From the NCBI GenBank assembly GCA_036346275.1, contig CM070713.1:72222382-72286381 (forward strand): 64,000 nt of DNA, in the 5' to 3' direction. This stretch comes from Otatea glauca (Eukaryota; Streptophyta; Magnoliopsida; Poales; Poaceae). Shown piece after piece: positions 34,526-46,201 of the stretch. A program made the translations under genes and the position numbers. The notes beneath the pieces were generated by a model. It worked only from the letters and a program-made list of their open reading frames with translations, had not been told where the DNA came from and did no database searches. The number at the start of each line of letters is the position of its first letter. The first letter of the stretch is position 1.

Positions 34526-34942
34526 TGTTTTGTTAAGGAACCTCGCTATCGAATAGTTCGGGGTTCCCGAACAGATCTGAATTGGAAAACAGAAAATAGA
34601 GGCGTACGGTAGATGCATGCATAAGAACGACAGCGATTAGATACAATCACCGATTCTCACCTCTTCTCACCTTTTCAATTCTGATCTCCGTAGAGCTTCG
34701 TGCTGATAACGTGTTAAGGAACCTCGCTATCGAATAGTCCGGGGTTCCCGAACAGATCTGAATTGGAGAACAGAAAGAGAGAGAGAGACGTGTTTAGGGA
34801 GAGCAACAACGGAAATTCTTTATTGCTAATGATTGCTTGTACATAGAGGGGACCCCCTCCTCCTTTTATAGCGCTCACCTAGGGTTTAGGCTTAAAGGAC
34901 CAGCATGGGCCGCAATGGGCCATCAGGTTTCCCAACATGTTT
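34526..34942 (-). mobile_element. internally deleted copia element of the 11.9-kb family
   Basis: The element is 34531-34937 (407 bp). Only the first ~65 bp of one LTR remain (34531 on), joined to about 115 bp of the internal region next to the primer site, then a full LTR (34712-34937). TGTTT flanks both ends (34526-34530, 34938-34942). Because the duplication is intact, the deletion was inherited at insertion or happened later inside the element. Confidence 0.9.
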
Positions 34943-35015
34943 GAGACACTACACGAAGCTGAGCAGCGCAACCATTCTCCGTTTGCTTTTGATCACTAAT
35001 GGTTCGGCACTGAGG

Positions 35016-35725
35016 CAGTGGCGGACCTAGAGAACTTCCAATGAGCATGTACACTTCATATTTGACAGTCGACACACATAATTTTATAGTATAAATCTAA
35101 TACATAGGTTCAAAATTTACTAAAAGTATAATATATATAGTTCAACTTTTCATATTTTCATACCTTAAAAACGCTTGATTACATCATCTTCATTAACCTT
35201 CATGAAAACATCTCACCCAATAAATGTGACTAAATAATCATTCAAGAATTGATTGCCATACTATTTCTTAACTTGTTCTTCACAAGATTCATAGCAAAAA
35301 AAAATACTCTTTCAACACTCGCCGTCCCTACCGATAAAAACAATACCAATTTGAGAAGCAAGTACACTAAATTATAAATTTCATGCTTTTTTGTTTCAAC
35401 AAGTTTAATAGAAAGCTCACCAAGATTTTTGAGGCCTTAGGCCTATCATTTCTTTGCATGCCATCAATAAAGTTATCAACTTGGAAAGGAATTCACATCA
35501 AAACTATACCTGAGAACTCATTGGGGCAAAATTTAGAAGGCTAAGTACTTTATCCTTATCAAATGCTTTAAATGAGTTGAGAGGATTCAATACAGACATG
35601 TATACAAGCAACTCCTTACTATCTTTGTCAAATAGATTATTAAGCTCCCGAAGAACACTAACAATAATGTCACGATATACTTTTCTTATAAAATGATCCT
35701 CATTTGTTTGTTTCGGAAAAAGCAC
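35016..35725 (-). pseudogene. hAT transposase remnant (ZMYM1-like/TTF-type), 3' part
   Basis: The plus-strand left edge is CAGTGGCGGACCTAG, a hAT-type terminus. Reading the minus strand from about 35725, one frame (35725-35504) carries DIIVSVLRELNNLF and LNPLNSFKAFDKDKVL, typical of the helical region of ZMYM1-like hAT transposases in plants. Further on (about 35345-35240) TASVERVFFAMNLVKNKLRN is the start of the hAT C-terminal dimerisation domain. In-frame stops separate the pieces, and the N-terminal zinc finger and DDE region are not seen. The right-hand terminus was not found, so the element is truncated. Confidence 0.8.
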
Positions 35726-36015
35726 TCTGACCTTCCAAAAGCCACATATTTCTTATTCGGCTTAGGAATTTTAATGCGATGTTTCATACGAAATGATGTA
35801 ACTTTTTTTTTGAAGAAAATCTTCCCACCCATGACTCCTCATATGTTGCAATCTGTCGTAGCCAAATTAACAAGTGACATAGCATTAATAATATCTTAGT
35901 CTCTCTTTTGCAAAGATGGACACAACTCATTTGTGTACTTAAGTATGACTAGCATAAAGTTTGCCAGGAAAACAAAATCAATTTACTCAAATGATGCACC
36001 ATAGCATGGGCTTTC

Positions 36016-36140
36016 CCCGCGGATTGTAAGCTTCATATTTATGAACTCCGCGGATTGTAAATCTTTAGGGTAATGTCTTTTCCGATCTTTATAAGTATTT
36101 CGCGGATTGTAAACTTCATATTTATAATGTGCAAAACAGT
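36016..36140. repeat. three spaced copies of a CGCGGATTGTAA motif
   Basis: The motif occurs at about 36020, 36048 and 36110, two copies followed by CTTCATATTTAT. It is a short local repeat within or beside the hAT remnant. Confidence 0.6.
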
Positions 36141-36343
36141 TTTACAATGAGAACCTCAACGAGTATCATCGGGCCTAGCCAATCCCATTTCTTGATTCAA
36201 TCCCATACATTAATCAAAGGATCGATTATGGTGAGTCCAAATTATAACCGTACAGATTAAACATGCATAGATATGAGAGCTATTGCAATTTTATAAGGAA
36301 TACAGCCGTATGTCTATTATAAGAATTAGAGTTATATAACAAG

Positions 36344-36608
36344 TACCCCCTCCGTTCAATTTTATAAGGCCTATTTGTTATTCGTATATAGACCAAGAAC
36401 GTATTGAAAATGATTAGATTATCTCTAATTATTATCACTAAGCACTATATTCAATGCATGCATATAAAGAATATGATGTAAAGATGAATATTTATTAGGA
36501 GTATATAGGGAACATCACACTAATTTTGTATTGAAATATGAAATATGTTTTATATTTATGAAAAGGTCATTCAAAAAATAAGCCTTGTAAACTTGGATGA
36601 AAGGAGTA
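36344..36608. mobile_element. Stowaway-type MITE with TA duplication
   Basis: The element is 36346-36606 (261 bp), starting CCCCCTCCGTTCAAT and ending GGATGAAAGGAG, with TA on both sides. The interior matches 18350-18620 (reversed) and 28972-29156. It is a mariner-type non-autonomous element, with no coding capacity. Confidence 0.82.
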
Positions 36609-37109
36609 TAATTTTACGTTTAAATATAAATATATGCATTGTTATCTAGCCGCACAAGTGCAATCACGCGGGAAATTCGGCAAGTTAAATATGGTATCAA
36701 ATATCCTAAATATTTTTTTTGCGAAATAGGAATTTCCATATATGAAATTCACAAACAAAGTTTTGTACACTACATGTTATATTATACAACATTACACGGT
36801 ATAATTGCGTCCGCGAATCAGCTAGCGTTTTTAAAGCATTTAAGCACTGCCCGATTTTTCAAACAAAAGAGAGCACGAGCTTCCGTCAATCTCAACCATT
36901 ACACGAGGTGGTTTTAAATAAAAAACATCGCACGAGGTGGAAAAGGAAGCGACAAAAGATCAAATCCTGTGTTATCTCTTGTTTGCAGTGTACCTGAATT
37001 CTGCCCTGAAGAAAGCCTCTCCCCAATCTTGAGGCACAGGAGAAGGAAACCAGAAAGAAAAGCGGAGAAACCAGGTATACAAAGTGACTCTCGCTAAAGG
37101 CTAAAGTTG
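36609..37109. other. gene-free stretch
   Basis: No feature recognised; the 92-codon frame at 36639-36917 has no domain. Confidence 0.4.
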
Positions 37110-37419
37110 ATGCCCTTTCCGGTCGATCTTTAGGGACTGGATTCTAGATTTTAGCTCTAAAAGTTGAATAAAAAATAAACAAATCAATTTTAAAAATCGA
37201 TTCTCATAATCCAACCCACTTATATATCCTAGAATCCACAATTCATTTTAGATGTGCTTCTATGCATTATGAGGAATACAAATATGAGAATACCACTAAC
37301 AATTCTAAATAATTTCCCACCAAATAACATTCTAAAATTCAGAATCCAGAATCAGTTTCTTCTTTACTACCATAATCTAAATTCAGTTTTTCTCGAATCC
37401 ACGGCAAAATCAAACGCCC
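37110..37419. mobile_element. Tourist-like MITE upstream of the RING-H2 locus
   Basis: Similar along most of its length to 58006-58300: GGATTCTAGATTTTAGCTC, AATCCAACCCACT, AGAATCCACAATTC, GAATACAAATATGAGAA and ATCCAGAATCAGTTTCT. The right end is CAAACGCCC. The left end is eroded, so no duplication can be read. It ends about 160 bp before the start codon of the RING-H2 pseudogene. Confidence 0.7.
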
Positions 37420-37729
37420 TCGTCTACCGGAGAGCCTCTGGCCTTCGGATCCCCTCCTTCCCCGCCGCTCCACTCCAACGAGGCGCCAAAAATAAACGCA
37501 ACGCGCGCGCTCTGCTACGTGTAGAGAGCTGGTAGTCAACTAGTCATCTCCTCCGATCCTTTTGGAGACCTCGTCGTGATGGAGGTTGCCACGGTGGCAG
37601 AGCCGGCTGCTGCATCGCTGGCGCTAGCGGAGGAGGTGCTGCAGGAGCGCGGCGTGGCGGTGTACCTCCTCCCCAGGCTGCTCGCCGGCGTCATCTCCAG
37701 TGCGCTCACCGGCATCTTCGCTCTCGGTA

Positions 37730-37938
37730 CTAGCTGTTGAAGGATAAGTGAATTGTTCATTTTTCCTCATCAAATTAAGCTTTTGGGTGAATTGATTGGT
37801 GCATGCAACTTAATATAGTAGTAGAGCCAGAAAGCCTATACATGAGGAGTAGTAATGAAGTATAAGTGAATTGACCATTTTTCCTTATCAGCTTAAGCTT
37901 TTAGATAAATTGGTTGGTACATGTAACTCAGTACTGGC
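37730..37938 (+). mobile_element. SMART-type element 8 bp past a splice donor
   Basis: The element is 37735-37933 (199 bp). The first LTR starts TGTTGAAGGATAAGTG and ends CAACTTAATA; TAGTAGTAGAGCC (a mutated primer site) follows; the second LTR starts ATGAAGTATAAGTG and ends AACTCAGTA. The flanks are CTAGC and CTGGC (4 of 5). It lies in intron 1 of the RING-H2 pseudogene, eight bases after the GT, leaving the donor itself unchanged. Confidence 0.82.
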
Positions 37939-39329
37939 AACTTGTTCTCTCTCGCGCTCGTGGCTGGTTAGCTTCTTGCCCAGTTACTTCGTTCGGGCTG
38001 TTCTTGTTCTTTGATTTTGCTCTTCGATGAGGCCACTCAACGCGTATGCGCTCGTCGTACGTTTCTTCCGGGGCACGAGCTTTTTGGTCCGTGTGTCTGA
38101 GTTCGATGCGGCTTTCTGGTGTGTGAAGCTGGAGCCTTGATCGGAGCAGTCACCGGCGCGTTGGCGGGCAGAGCTTCCGATAGTGGTGTTCTCCGGGGAG
38201 CTGGACCGGGGGCGTTCGCCGGAGCCGTCCTCTCCATTGATGTTCTTGAGGCTTCTCGCGCGTATTGGTGCTCGGACCGGCTGGGCTCGCAGCGCACATC
38301 CTCCATGGTCAGTATGCTTCTTCCACGCACTTGTGGCTTTCAGATGACGTGTTGTGTCCTTCGCTTGCATAATGCTTGGCCAAGTTGATAACTTATGGAG
38401 TGTGGGTTTTGAGTCCAAGAAAGAGCCATATGATGATATGATCTCTCTATAATATGATGTCATCCCATATGTTCATCAGCTTGATATCACTTCCACCATT
38501 GCCTATTGCTTGGTCGTTTATTTCTAGATCCTAATTATGATTTTACAATGGTAACTACTGGTATTTGCTAGGCGCGCCTCTGAGAAAATTCACGATTTGT
38601 TGCTCAGGCAGATTTCATAGATTAGCTCCTTCATGCCCGACTTCTACAAGAGCAGTTTGGACCTTCAGCATATACAGCGTATCGTTGGCAGGTCAGTTGC
38701 ATGTTATGTAGTGGTGAGTTTTTTTTCCTATGAAGAAAACTACATAAATGAAGATCTTTGGTTCATCATCATGTTTGGTACAAAATGGAGAGATGATACA
38801 GTTCTAATGGTGATGTGTATGAATGTTACTTGTGAACTATTCCATTCTGTGAAGGAATTTTTTTTGAAAGAAACGGCAGGAGCTCTGCCATGCATTAAAG
38901 AAGAGTGCCCGAATTTCAACAAGGCCATTGTTCAGATACATCGTGAAAGCTTTGGAAACGAGAAAAAACAGTGCAAACTGAGAAGAAAACTAGCCCTGAC
39001 CCATGCCTCAACCATGACACCGTCAACTTTTAGAAGAGAAAACCTGTTTTCTAGAAAATTCGCGCAATACTACCGAAGTTCGGAAACGTCCGCATTTCTT
39101 CGGTTCTGTACGTCATCAATGATGATATTAGCACCAACTGCACAGTTCGATACAGATTGTTGAAAATCATATTGTTCCTTTCCTTCCAGAGATTCCACAT
39201 GGTATACATGAGAATTCTATCCACCTCCTTACGATGTTGCTTGGCAACTGTGCAACGGACTGACCACCACCAAGCGGCGGATCCTAGGCTAACCAACGCA
39301 GGTTGTGGGACAATGTGGTTTATGTTTAT

Positions 39330-40190
39330 GTAGTGGAGCACCTTTGATGTAATAAGGGTGCCCGATCTTTCGATGAGGTAGATAAATATCGATTCGGTGG
39401 AATTGACCCTCATGATCCGACTACAACCGCACGACGACGTTTGCGCCTTAGCAATCGCTGAACCAACTCCAAAAGGTTATTGACTTTGCCGAAGGCGCGG
39501 TTAACCTGAACACGAAGTTCAATTCCTGCGAGCAATCGAAGAACTAGCAAGAATAAGATGAAAAGCAATCTGAAAAACAAAAGTGGGATTCCGATTAAGA
39601 TGTCTTTACAGGTGGTCAACCGACACAAGTGAAGAACAGAAGTTTGCACAAGGGCTAAACCTAACCTCGATAAAATCCGAGTTTTTTTGGAGGCCGGCCG
39701 TGGTATAAAAAGAAGTGGGGGGAGGGCTATTCGGCTATGCCTTGATTTGTGGTCGAAAATCAGACCTTCCCTCCTATTCCTTTCCATCTTTAGCTAGGTC
39801 TCCTTCCTATTATTTTTATCTCTAAATAAAGACTCTATTACATGGTAAGGGCCAATTTATGGGTGACGCAGCACCACTCTCCTTGCTGCCGAAATCATGG
39901 AGACTTCAGGATTTTGGGGTCAAATGGAGAACTCCTTCCCTTGCTGCAATCATCTTCGTGTTCATTCACCATCATCGCTCTAGGACCTTCATTCCTTAAA
40001 AGAATAACACAATCTGTTTCAGGCAACATCATATAGTTCTGCAAGTCATTAGATATACCAAGAAACGAAAGTACCTGATAATTCAGTTTACGTGCACGAG
40101 CTCGAGTGATCGGTCCTTGTATAGGATGAGGAGTTGTGGCAGCAGGTGCTGTGGACGTACCCGAAGAAATGATGTCCTCATCAACCTTCC
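39330..40190 (-). mobile_element. gypsy fragment (pol tail plus LTR-like sequence) nested in the LINE
   Basis: The minus-strand frame 40299-39895 passes from LINE zinc-knuckle sequence (CALCGLEPESSRHLLLCPFA) straight into a gypsy tail beginning GPITRARARKLNYQVLSFL. Below it lies LTR-like sequence, with TTTTTATACCACGGCCGG and GTCGTCGTGCGGTTGTAGTC near 39420-39720. LINE coding resumes at about 39290 (AAWWWSVRC). Junctions are approximate and no target duplication was read. Confidence 0.68.
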
Positions 40191-40648
40191 TCCAGACCTG
40201 TTTTGCGAACGGACATAGAAGGAGGTGTCTGGACGATTCTGGCTCTAATCCGCATAGCGCGCAAGAAGCGCTATGAGGCCAACCCCTCCGAGCGAGCATG
40301 TCGGCTGCGAGGATCCTATCCTGTAAGAATAGCCGAGCGAAGAACTTGCATTTCGCTTCCGCATTGGCGTGCCAATTGTTCCTGAAGTTACCATCCGGTA
40401 TAGAACCAAAGAATTGTGCCCGGTAAAATATTCCGGTCGAGGACTCCCCATGTGATGTCTATTTCCAAGTAATATTATCCTACATATCCGGTTGAAGCTG
40501 AACCTATTGAACGGCCTGCCATAGTTGAACAAACTCCTGTAACTGCATATTTGTAGTGATCCTCCGCAGCGGTCGTAGCCAATTCCTGGTGAATAGCTCG
40601 TCCTTGATCGAACCTACTGTCCTCTGGACTAACTGGTAGCAAGATGGT

Positions 40649-41625
40649 GCCAAGACCAGGGTTTACATTTTCGTTTTGAGTTTGAAAATCGCCACTTGCT
40701 CGGCACCGGTTTTTCGCGAAAATCGACCGAAATTCGGTAAAAACCGATCGGTTTGCGAAAGTCAAACATGTGGTCAAACTGATTCAAAAAAAAATTCAAA
40801 ACCGGTCGAAAAGGTCGAAAACCGGTCGGTTTTTGTCGAAAACCCCTCGGTTTTCGTCGAAAACCGACGACAGAAGGAAAAATGGTGAAAATGCAAGAAA
40901 ATTGAAAAAATTGATTTTTTTTAAATTACAAAAAATCCCAATTAATCTATAAAACACCTCATATAAATTTAAATAATTTTTTAAATCATTTGTTACTTCT
41001 AAAAAATCCAAAACAGAAATTAATGAAAAGGAACAAAGACATTGTCAGATTTTTATAAATATTTAAAATAATTTTTATATTATGAAATTTTAATTTAAAC
41101 ATAAAAAATTCCAAAGGATCATGTACTAAAATTTTAAGAAATATTATACTTCATTTAGTACTTATATAAAATCAGAAACGTAATAGCATATACAATGATA
41201 ATAGCACTTTTAGAATTTTTTAAAAATACACATACCTGATCATCATCTGAAAATTTTAAATAATCATTTTAATTACGTTATAACATCACAAAAAAAGTTT
41301 AAGAAATATTAGACTTCATTTTGTGCCCATAGAAAATAAAAAATTGAAGAGCATATAATGTGACAGTATCACTGTCGGAATTTTTAAAAAATGTACGTAT
41401 CTGATAATAATCTGAAAATTTTACATAATTATTAGGATTGCCTCAGGACTGTACAAAAAAATTTAAAAAATTTTGACACTGTTTGATAAATTTCTTCAAA
41501 TTTTTTAAATTTACTATTTATCTGATCGGTTTTCCGAATGATTTTAATTGCCGAACCGGCTCGGCACGGTCGGTTTTCACGAAAACCGACCGGTTTTCAT
41601 CAGCATTTTAAACCCTGGCCAAGAC
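40649..41625. mobile_element. 961-bp hAT-like element nested in the LINE
   Basis: The element is 40657-41617. It begins CAGGGTTTACATTTTCG and ends AGCATTTTAAACCCTG. Both sides carry GCCAAGAC (40649-40656, 41618-41625), a perfect 8-bp duplication. The ends are built of CGGTTTTCG/CGAAAACCG motifs and the middle is AT-rich, with no transposase. This copy fixes the boundaries and duplication length of the family. Confidence 0.9.
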
Positions 41626-44424
41626 GCGCGATGAGACGCCATGGAGCCAGTTGGACTCCCAAAAACTTGTTGTTCACCGTTTCCCAGCGTGAGCGTGGTG
41701 CTCGCATGGAAAAAACAACGGTCTGAATTGTCACATGGTAGCGTCATCCCTGCCCAAGGCCTATGCCGATCTTTCCAGGCGTACCACAGCCAACGTAGCC
41801 GAAGCGCCCGTCCAAAGGCGGCGAGATCCTTTACTCCAAGACCTCCCAGGGTCTTAGGCCTGCAGACTTTCTTCCAACTTACTAAGCAATGTCCCCCGCT
41901 GCATTCCTGTTCGCCTCTCCAAATGAAACCCCTCCGTATTCTGTCAATTTTCTTTGTCACCCATGAGGTAAGCGGGTACATTGTTAGATGGTAGATTGTG
42001 AGCGACGTAAGGACAGAGTTCGTTAGAACCATCCTGGCAACCCTAGAGAGCAATTTTCCCTTTCATCCAACCAAGCGGTTTCTTACCTTATCAATAAGCG
42101 GTTGAAAATCTGAACGTTTCAATTTTGTAGGCCGCAACGGTAGGCCTAAATACCTACAAGGGAAGGTTTTGGATAACGCTAGAAAGTCCTGTAGAATGGA
42201 CACCATATCCAGGGTGTCGCACTGAATGGTATAAACCTCACTCTTTTGAAGGTTGGTGTGAAGCCCTGTCGCCCCTCCAAAGATGTTCAGCAACTCCTGT
42301 ATAATTTTTAGATCCTCCTGAATAGGGTTGGCAAAAAATGACAGTGTCATCAGCATAGAAGGATATCTACATGGTCGCCGACCTGGTAGGTATCTGCGTA
42401 ATGAGATTCTCGTTGGCCACCTTGGAAATTAATCTATGCAGCGGATCCATAGCCAAGATGAAGAGCATAGGTGAGAGGTGGTCTCCCTGTCGCAACCCTC
42501 TCCTATGTTGAATTGGCCGTCCTAGGATGCCGTTAAGCAAGACTCTGTAAGTAGTCGACGCGAGGATAGTCGAAATCCAATCTCGCCATCGTGTGCCGAA
42601 TCCCACTTGTCGAAGGAGTTCCAATAGGAACTCCCAGCTGACGGAGTCGAAAGCCTTGGCTATGTCTAATTTGACGAAGAGGGTCGGAATTCTTTTCCTG
42701 TGGAGCTCGGTGATTAGATTCTTTGCGTATAGGAAGTTATCGTGGATAGATCTTTTCTTTATGAATGCAGATTGGTTGGCAAGAACCAACTTGTGTAACA
42801 AAGGTGCCAGCCTCCTCGCGAGGAGCTTTGAGAAAATCTTCCCTATGCTATGAATGAGACTAATAGGTCTGTAATCAGCAATCCTAGCGGCATCCTATTT
42901 CTTAGGCAGCAAAACGATGTCGACCGAGTTGACGAGCCGGAAATGCCGACCATTAAGGAAATAGAGCTGCAATAGCGCCTCCATGAGGTCGTTCTTGACT
43001 GTATCCCAGCAATTCCTGTAAAAGATCCTTGTGAATCCATTAGGTCCCGGAGCCTTCTCGGGAGGCATAGAAAACACCGCATCCTTAACCTCGAAAATCT
43101 GGAAAGGTTCTTCTAGATGACTCAAGTCATGTTGTGGGATGTCCAGCAATTCCCAGTTCAGAGAATGTGCCCTCTGTTTTTTAGTTCCCAGAAGTGCGGA
43201 AAAATAAGTATATAGCTCGCCCTGTTTATTGAGGTGATTGTGGACTACACCCCTATCGATTGTGATTGACTGAATATGATTTTTCCGCCTCCGCGTGTTT
43301 GTCTTTATATGAAAGAACTCTGTGTTAGCATCTCCTTCCCTAATGAACGTCATTCTTGAACGCTGTCGAAGTTGGGCCCTTTGGATGGCAGCTATTCCCA
43401 GCAACCTATAGCGGAGTCTGGCCCGAAAGTCCCTTTCCGGATTGGACAGTTGTCTCCTCTCCTCTGCCGCGTCGAGCTGAAAAATGATTTCTCCGGCTAT
43501 TGAGAATTGCAGTTTGAGGTCCCCCAGAATTTGACGACTCCATGCCCTGAGCGCCTGCGCAGTTCTTGATAGCTTTATATGAAGCCTGCACAAAGCATCA
43601 GACGAGTACGTAACCTTGTCCCAAGCTTGCTGAACAGTCTGGTGAAAGTTTGGCATCCTGATCCATAAGTTCTCGAACCTAAACCCACTGAATTTCGTAG
43701 GCTTGACCTGTCCGAGCAGTAGCATGGGACAGTGGTCCGACACAAGGGAGGAAACAGCTTGGAGATTGCAATCTGGAAATAGGAGGTCCTATTCATTTGT
43801 TGTGAACATACGATCTATCTTTGTTAAAGTTGGATTTTCCCTGCCATTCGTCCAAGTAAACTTTCTACCAGATAGTGTAATCTCCCTGAGCTCTGCGTCA
43901 TTGAGTACCTTGGAAAAGGCCCCCATAAGCCCCCTGTCTAGAGAGGAGTTGTTTTTGTCCGCCGCCTGATAAATCATATTAAAATCTCCCAGAATGAGCC
44001 ATTCGTGGCGCATGCGTTCCTTTAGGTGCGTAGCTTCCTGCAAAAACAGTAGCTTATCGCTTTCTGTGTGCGGGCCGTATACTCCTGTGCAAGACCACTT
44101 GGTCCCATCATTTTTCATTTGGACAGTCGCAGATAAGGTGTACATTCATGTGTGCACATCTGACAATCCGAAATGATTTAAGGAGCACGCTAAAATTATG
44201 CCCCCTCTTGTATGCTGCGCCTGCAAGAAACAGAAATTATCCGTGAAAGGTCCTCCCAGCAATTCCGCCACGATGCGATTGTCAACCTGGTGCAGCTTTG
44301 TTTCTTGAAGACATACAATGGTAGCCCTGGTTTGAGTAATAAGTTCTCTGATGACTGCCCTTTTAGCCGGGTTGTTTAACCCTCGAACATTCCAATTTAA
44401 TAGCCTTGTATCCTGTTGGGCCAT
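41577..44424 (-). pseudogene. LINE ORF2: endonuclease and reverse transcriptase, frameshifted
   Basis: From 44424 downward on the minus strand, the endonuclease begins LLNWNVRGLNNPAKR and has CLQETKL, then LILGDFNMIY near 44020, and SDHCPMLL near 43740. The RT part gives EKAPGPNGFT, LDIAKAFDSVSWEF, GLRQGDHLSPMLF and FYADDTVIF (near 42350; the last is in a different frame from its neighbours). The thumb and connection continue to 41577 (WRGEQECSGGHCLVSWKKVC). Catalytic motifs are all visible, but frame breaks near 43789, 42890 and 42360 prevent a full product. GDHLSP replaces the usual GDPLSP. Confidence 0.88.
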
Positions 44425-44932
44425 ATGATGGCAATTGGTAACACCTTTGTGCCTGGATGTTTTGGCATGTTGAGTGTTGATATACTGAACACAGGAAAGG
44501 GGACTTGATTATGCATGCAACAGCACAACCTGGGAGAAGACAATTCATGTGCCTGACAACACAACCACCATTTTACATGCAATTGCAGAAAGTTACAACG
44601 TGATAGCACACAGCACGAAACTACAAAAGACACAACCTTCCCTAATTGCCGACCAAGGAGACCTGACAGGCCTTAGGCCTTAAGACAGAACAAGCGACTA
44701 ACCAAAAGTACTACTACTCCCAAAGGACTTAATCCATGAAGGAGTGAAACCAGCATGGAACCTGAATCACCCAAAATGAAGCTGACCAGGATACAATGAT
44801 AAAAAGAAAACAACAACAACAGCACTGAAGGATGCGAAAGCAGCAAGACCTTCATGCTCAACGCTACAGGTACAGACTTCATGACATGATAGACAACAGA
44901 AGAATTGAAGGTCTTGCGGAAGATGAAGGAGT

Positions 44933-46201
44933 TCATGAAGCCTGCTGGACCTCCCATGCTGCTGCTCCCATTGCAGCAGTCAAGTCCGTTTTGCCCTGTA
45001 GGCCGACCAGATCAGCAATAGCGTCAATGATATTTGGAGTTAGAGGCTTCTCAAAGATGCGAAGGTAGCGCTGCAAAGCCTGGTTATCCATCTTGCCATT
45101 TGGCGCTAGCAGGCCAAGCTTCCTGGCCAGATGGAGCTGGGCTTTCTCTGTTGCAGACATGGTTGATGTTGTTTTGCTAGCAAGGCGGGCGCTTCGCCGT
45201 TCCTGGGTTCTGCTACTGGTCCTTATAGTTGGAGTGTTGGTTTGAGCTTCAGGTAGGATTGGAACCGGAAGCTGACATTTGATGGAGTTCAGAAATGACA
45301 AGCCCCTGACTTCTTGCCCCTCTCCCTGACCCTGGACTTCGGCCCCTGTGGATGTAGAGGAGTTTTGTTGGTGTTCAACATTGGAATGGAGCTCATCTGT
45401 CATGGGGTCATGCCAGACATTTGATTTTGCATATGAGGGCTTCCTCCTCACTGTCAATCTCCTGAGATGTGGTTTTGCACTGTACCTTTTCTTTTGCGTG
45501 ATTAGAAGGCATATGACTGTACTCCGCACTGCCAACCTGGTTGGCGTGTCCTGAGGCCGTATCCAAACGTGTTGTAGGTGATCTTGTTCTCTTCCTTCCA
45601 TGAGCAGGGTGAGGGCTAGAAGTAAGGCGCCTGTATGCCCCTGTCCCACGGTACCCTGCGTTCCTGCGGGATGTATTCCCGCGGTCCTCCTGACTGGACT
45701 GCTGTCTCAGTTGTGCTTTCGTTGGTTGCACATCCCAACCTGAGCTCCTCCTTCGCCTCCCATTACCTACTGGTGGCGAGCGATCTCTAGCTCTGTACTG
45801 CGACCTGTAGTGCACGGACCCCCGTGGGGGAATCGCCCCATCAATGATCCCCAGTTGCCAGGCGTAGACATGGTGCCTAGGCCACTCGTCATAGGAGACA
45901 TTGGACATGCCTCCACTGATTTCACTGTGCTGGACTTAAAATTTGTAAGTCACCCCTCTTCTTGTAAGTGCTTTTTCAGATGCGATCAGCAGGAGATCAA
46001 GATGACTAAGGCTAGCAGTTTTGTATATGTAAACGTGTACACCAAAGATAGAAAAGGGGGCAGGCCATCGTCCGGAGGCTCAAAGTCGAACACCTGATCA
46101 ATGTGCAACAAAACCCTGTAAGACAGCATTCTTGGTGGTGATCTTTCCTGGACGGGCCCTGCGATTCCCAACTCAGGAAAGTCAGTGAAGGGAGGTGACA
46201 T
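44933..46201 (-). pseudogene. LINE ORF1-like remnant
   Basis: Overlapping minus-strand frames (46201-45986, 45908-45408, 45649-44933) share the position of ORF1 upstream of the endonuclease. They are rich in Arg, Ser and Gln, as plant L1 ORF1 proteins often are. The path switches frame at least twice. Assignment rests on position and composition; no RRM or CCHC knuckle was confirmed. Confidence 0.5.

Noticed and set aside
39410..39787. 125-codon minus-strand frame rich in Leu and Arg
   Set aside because: Lies within the LTR-like part of the gypsy fragment; not a gene.
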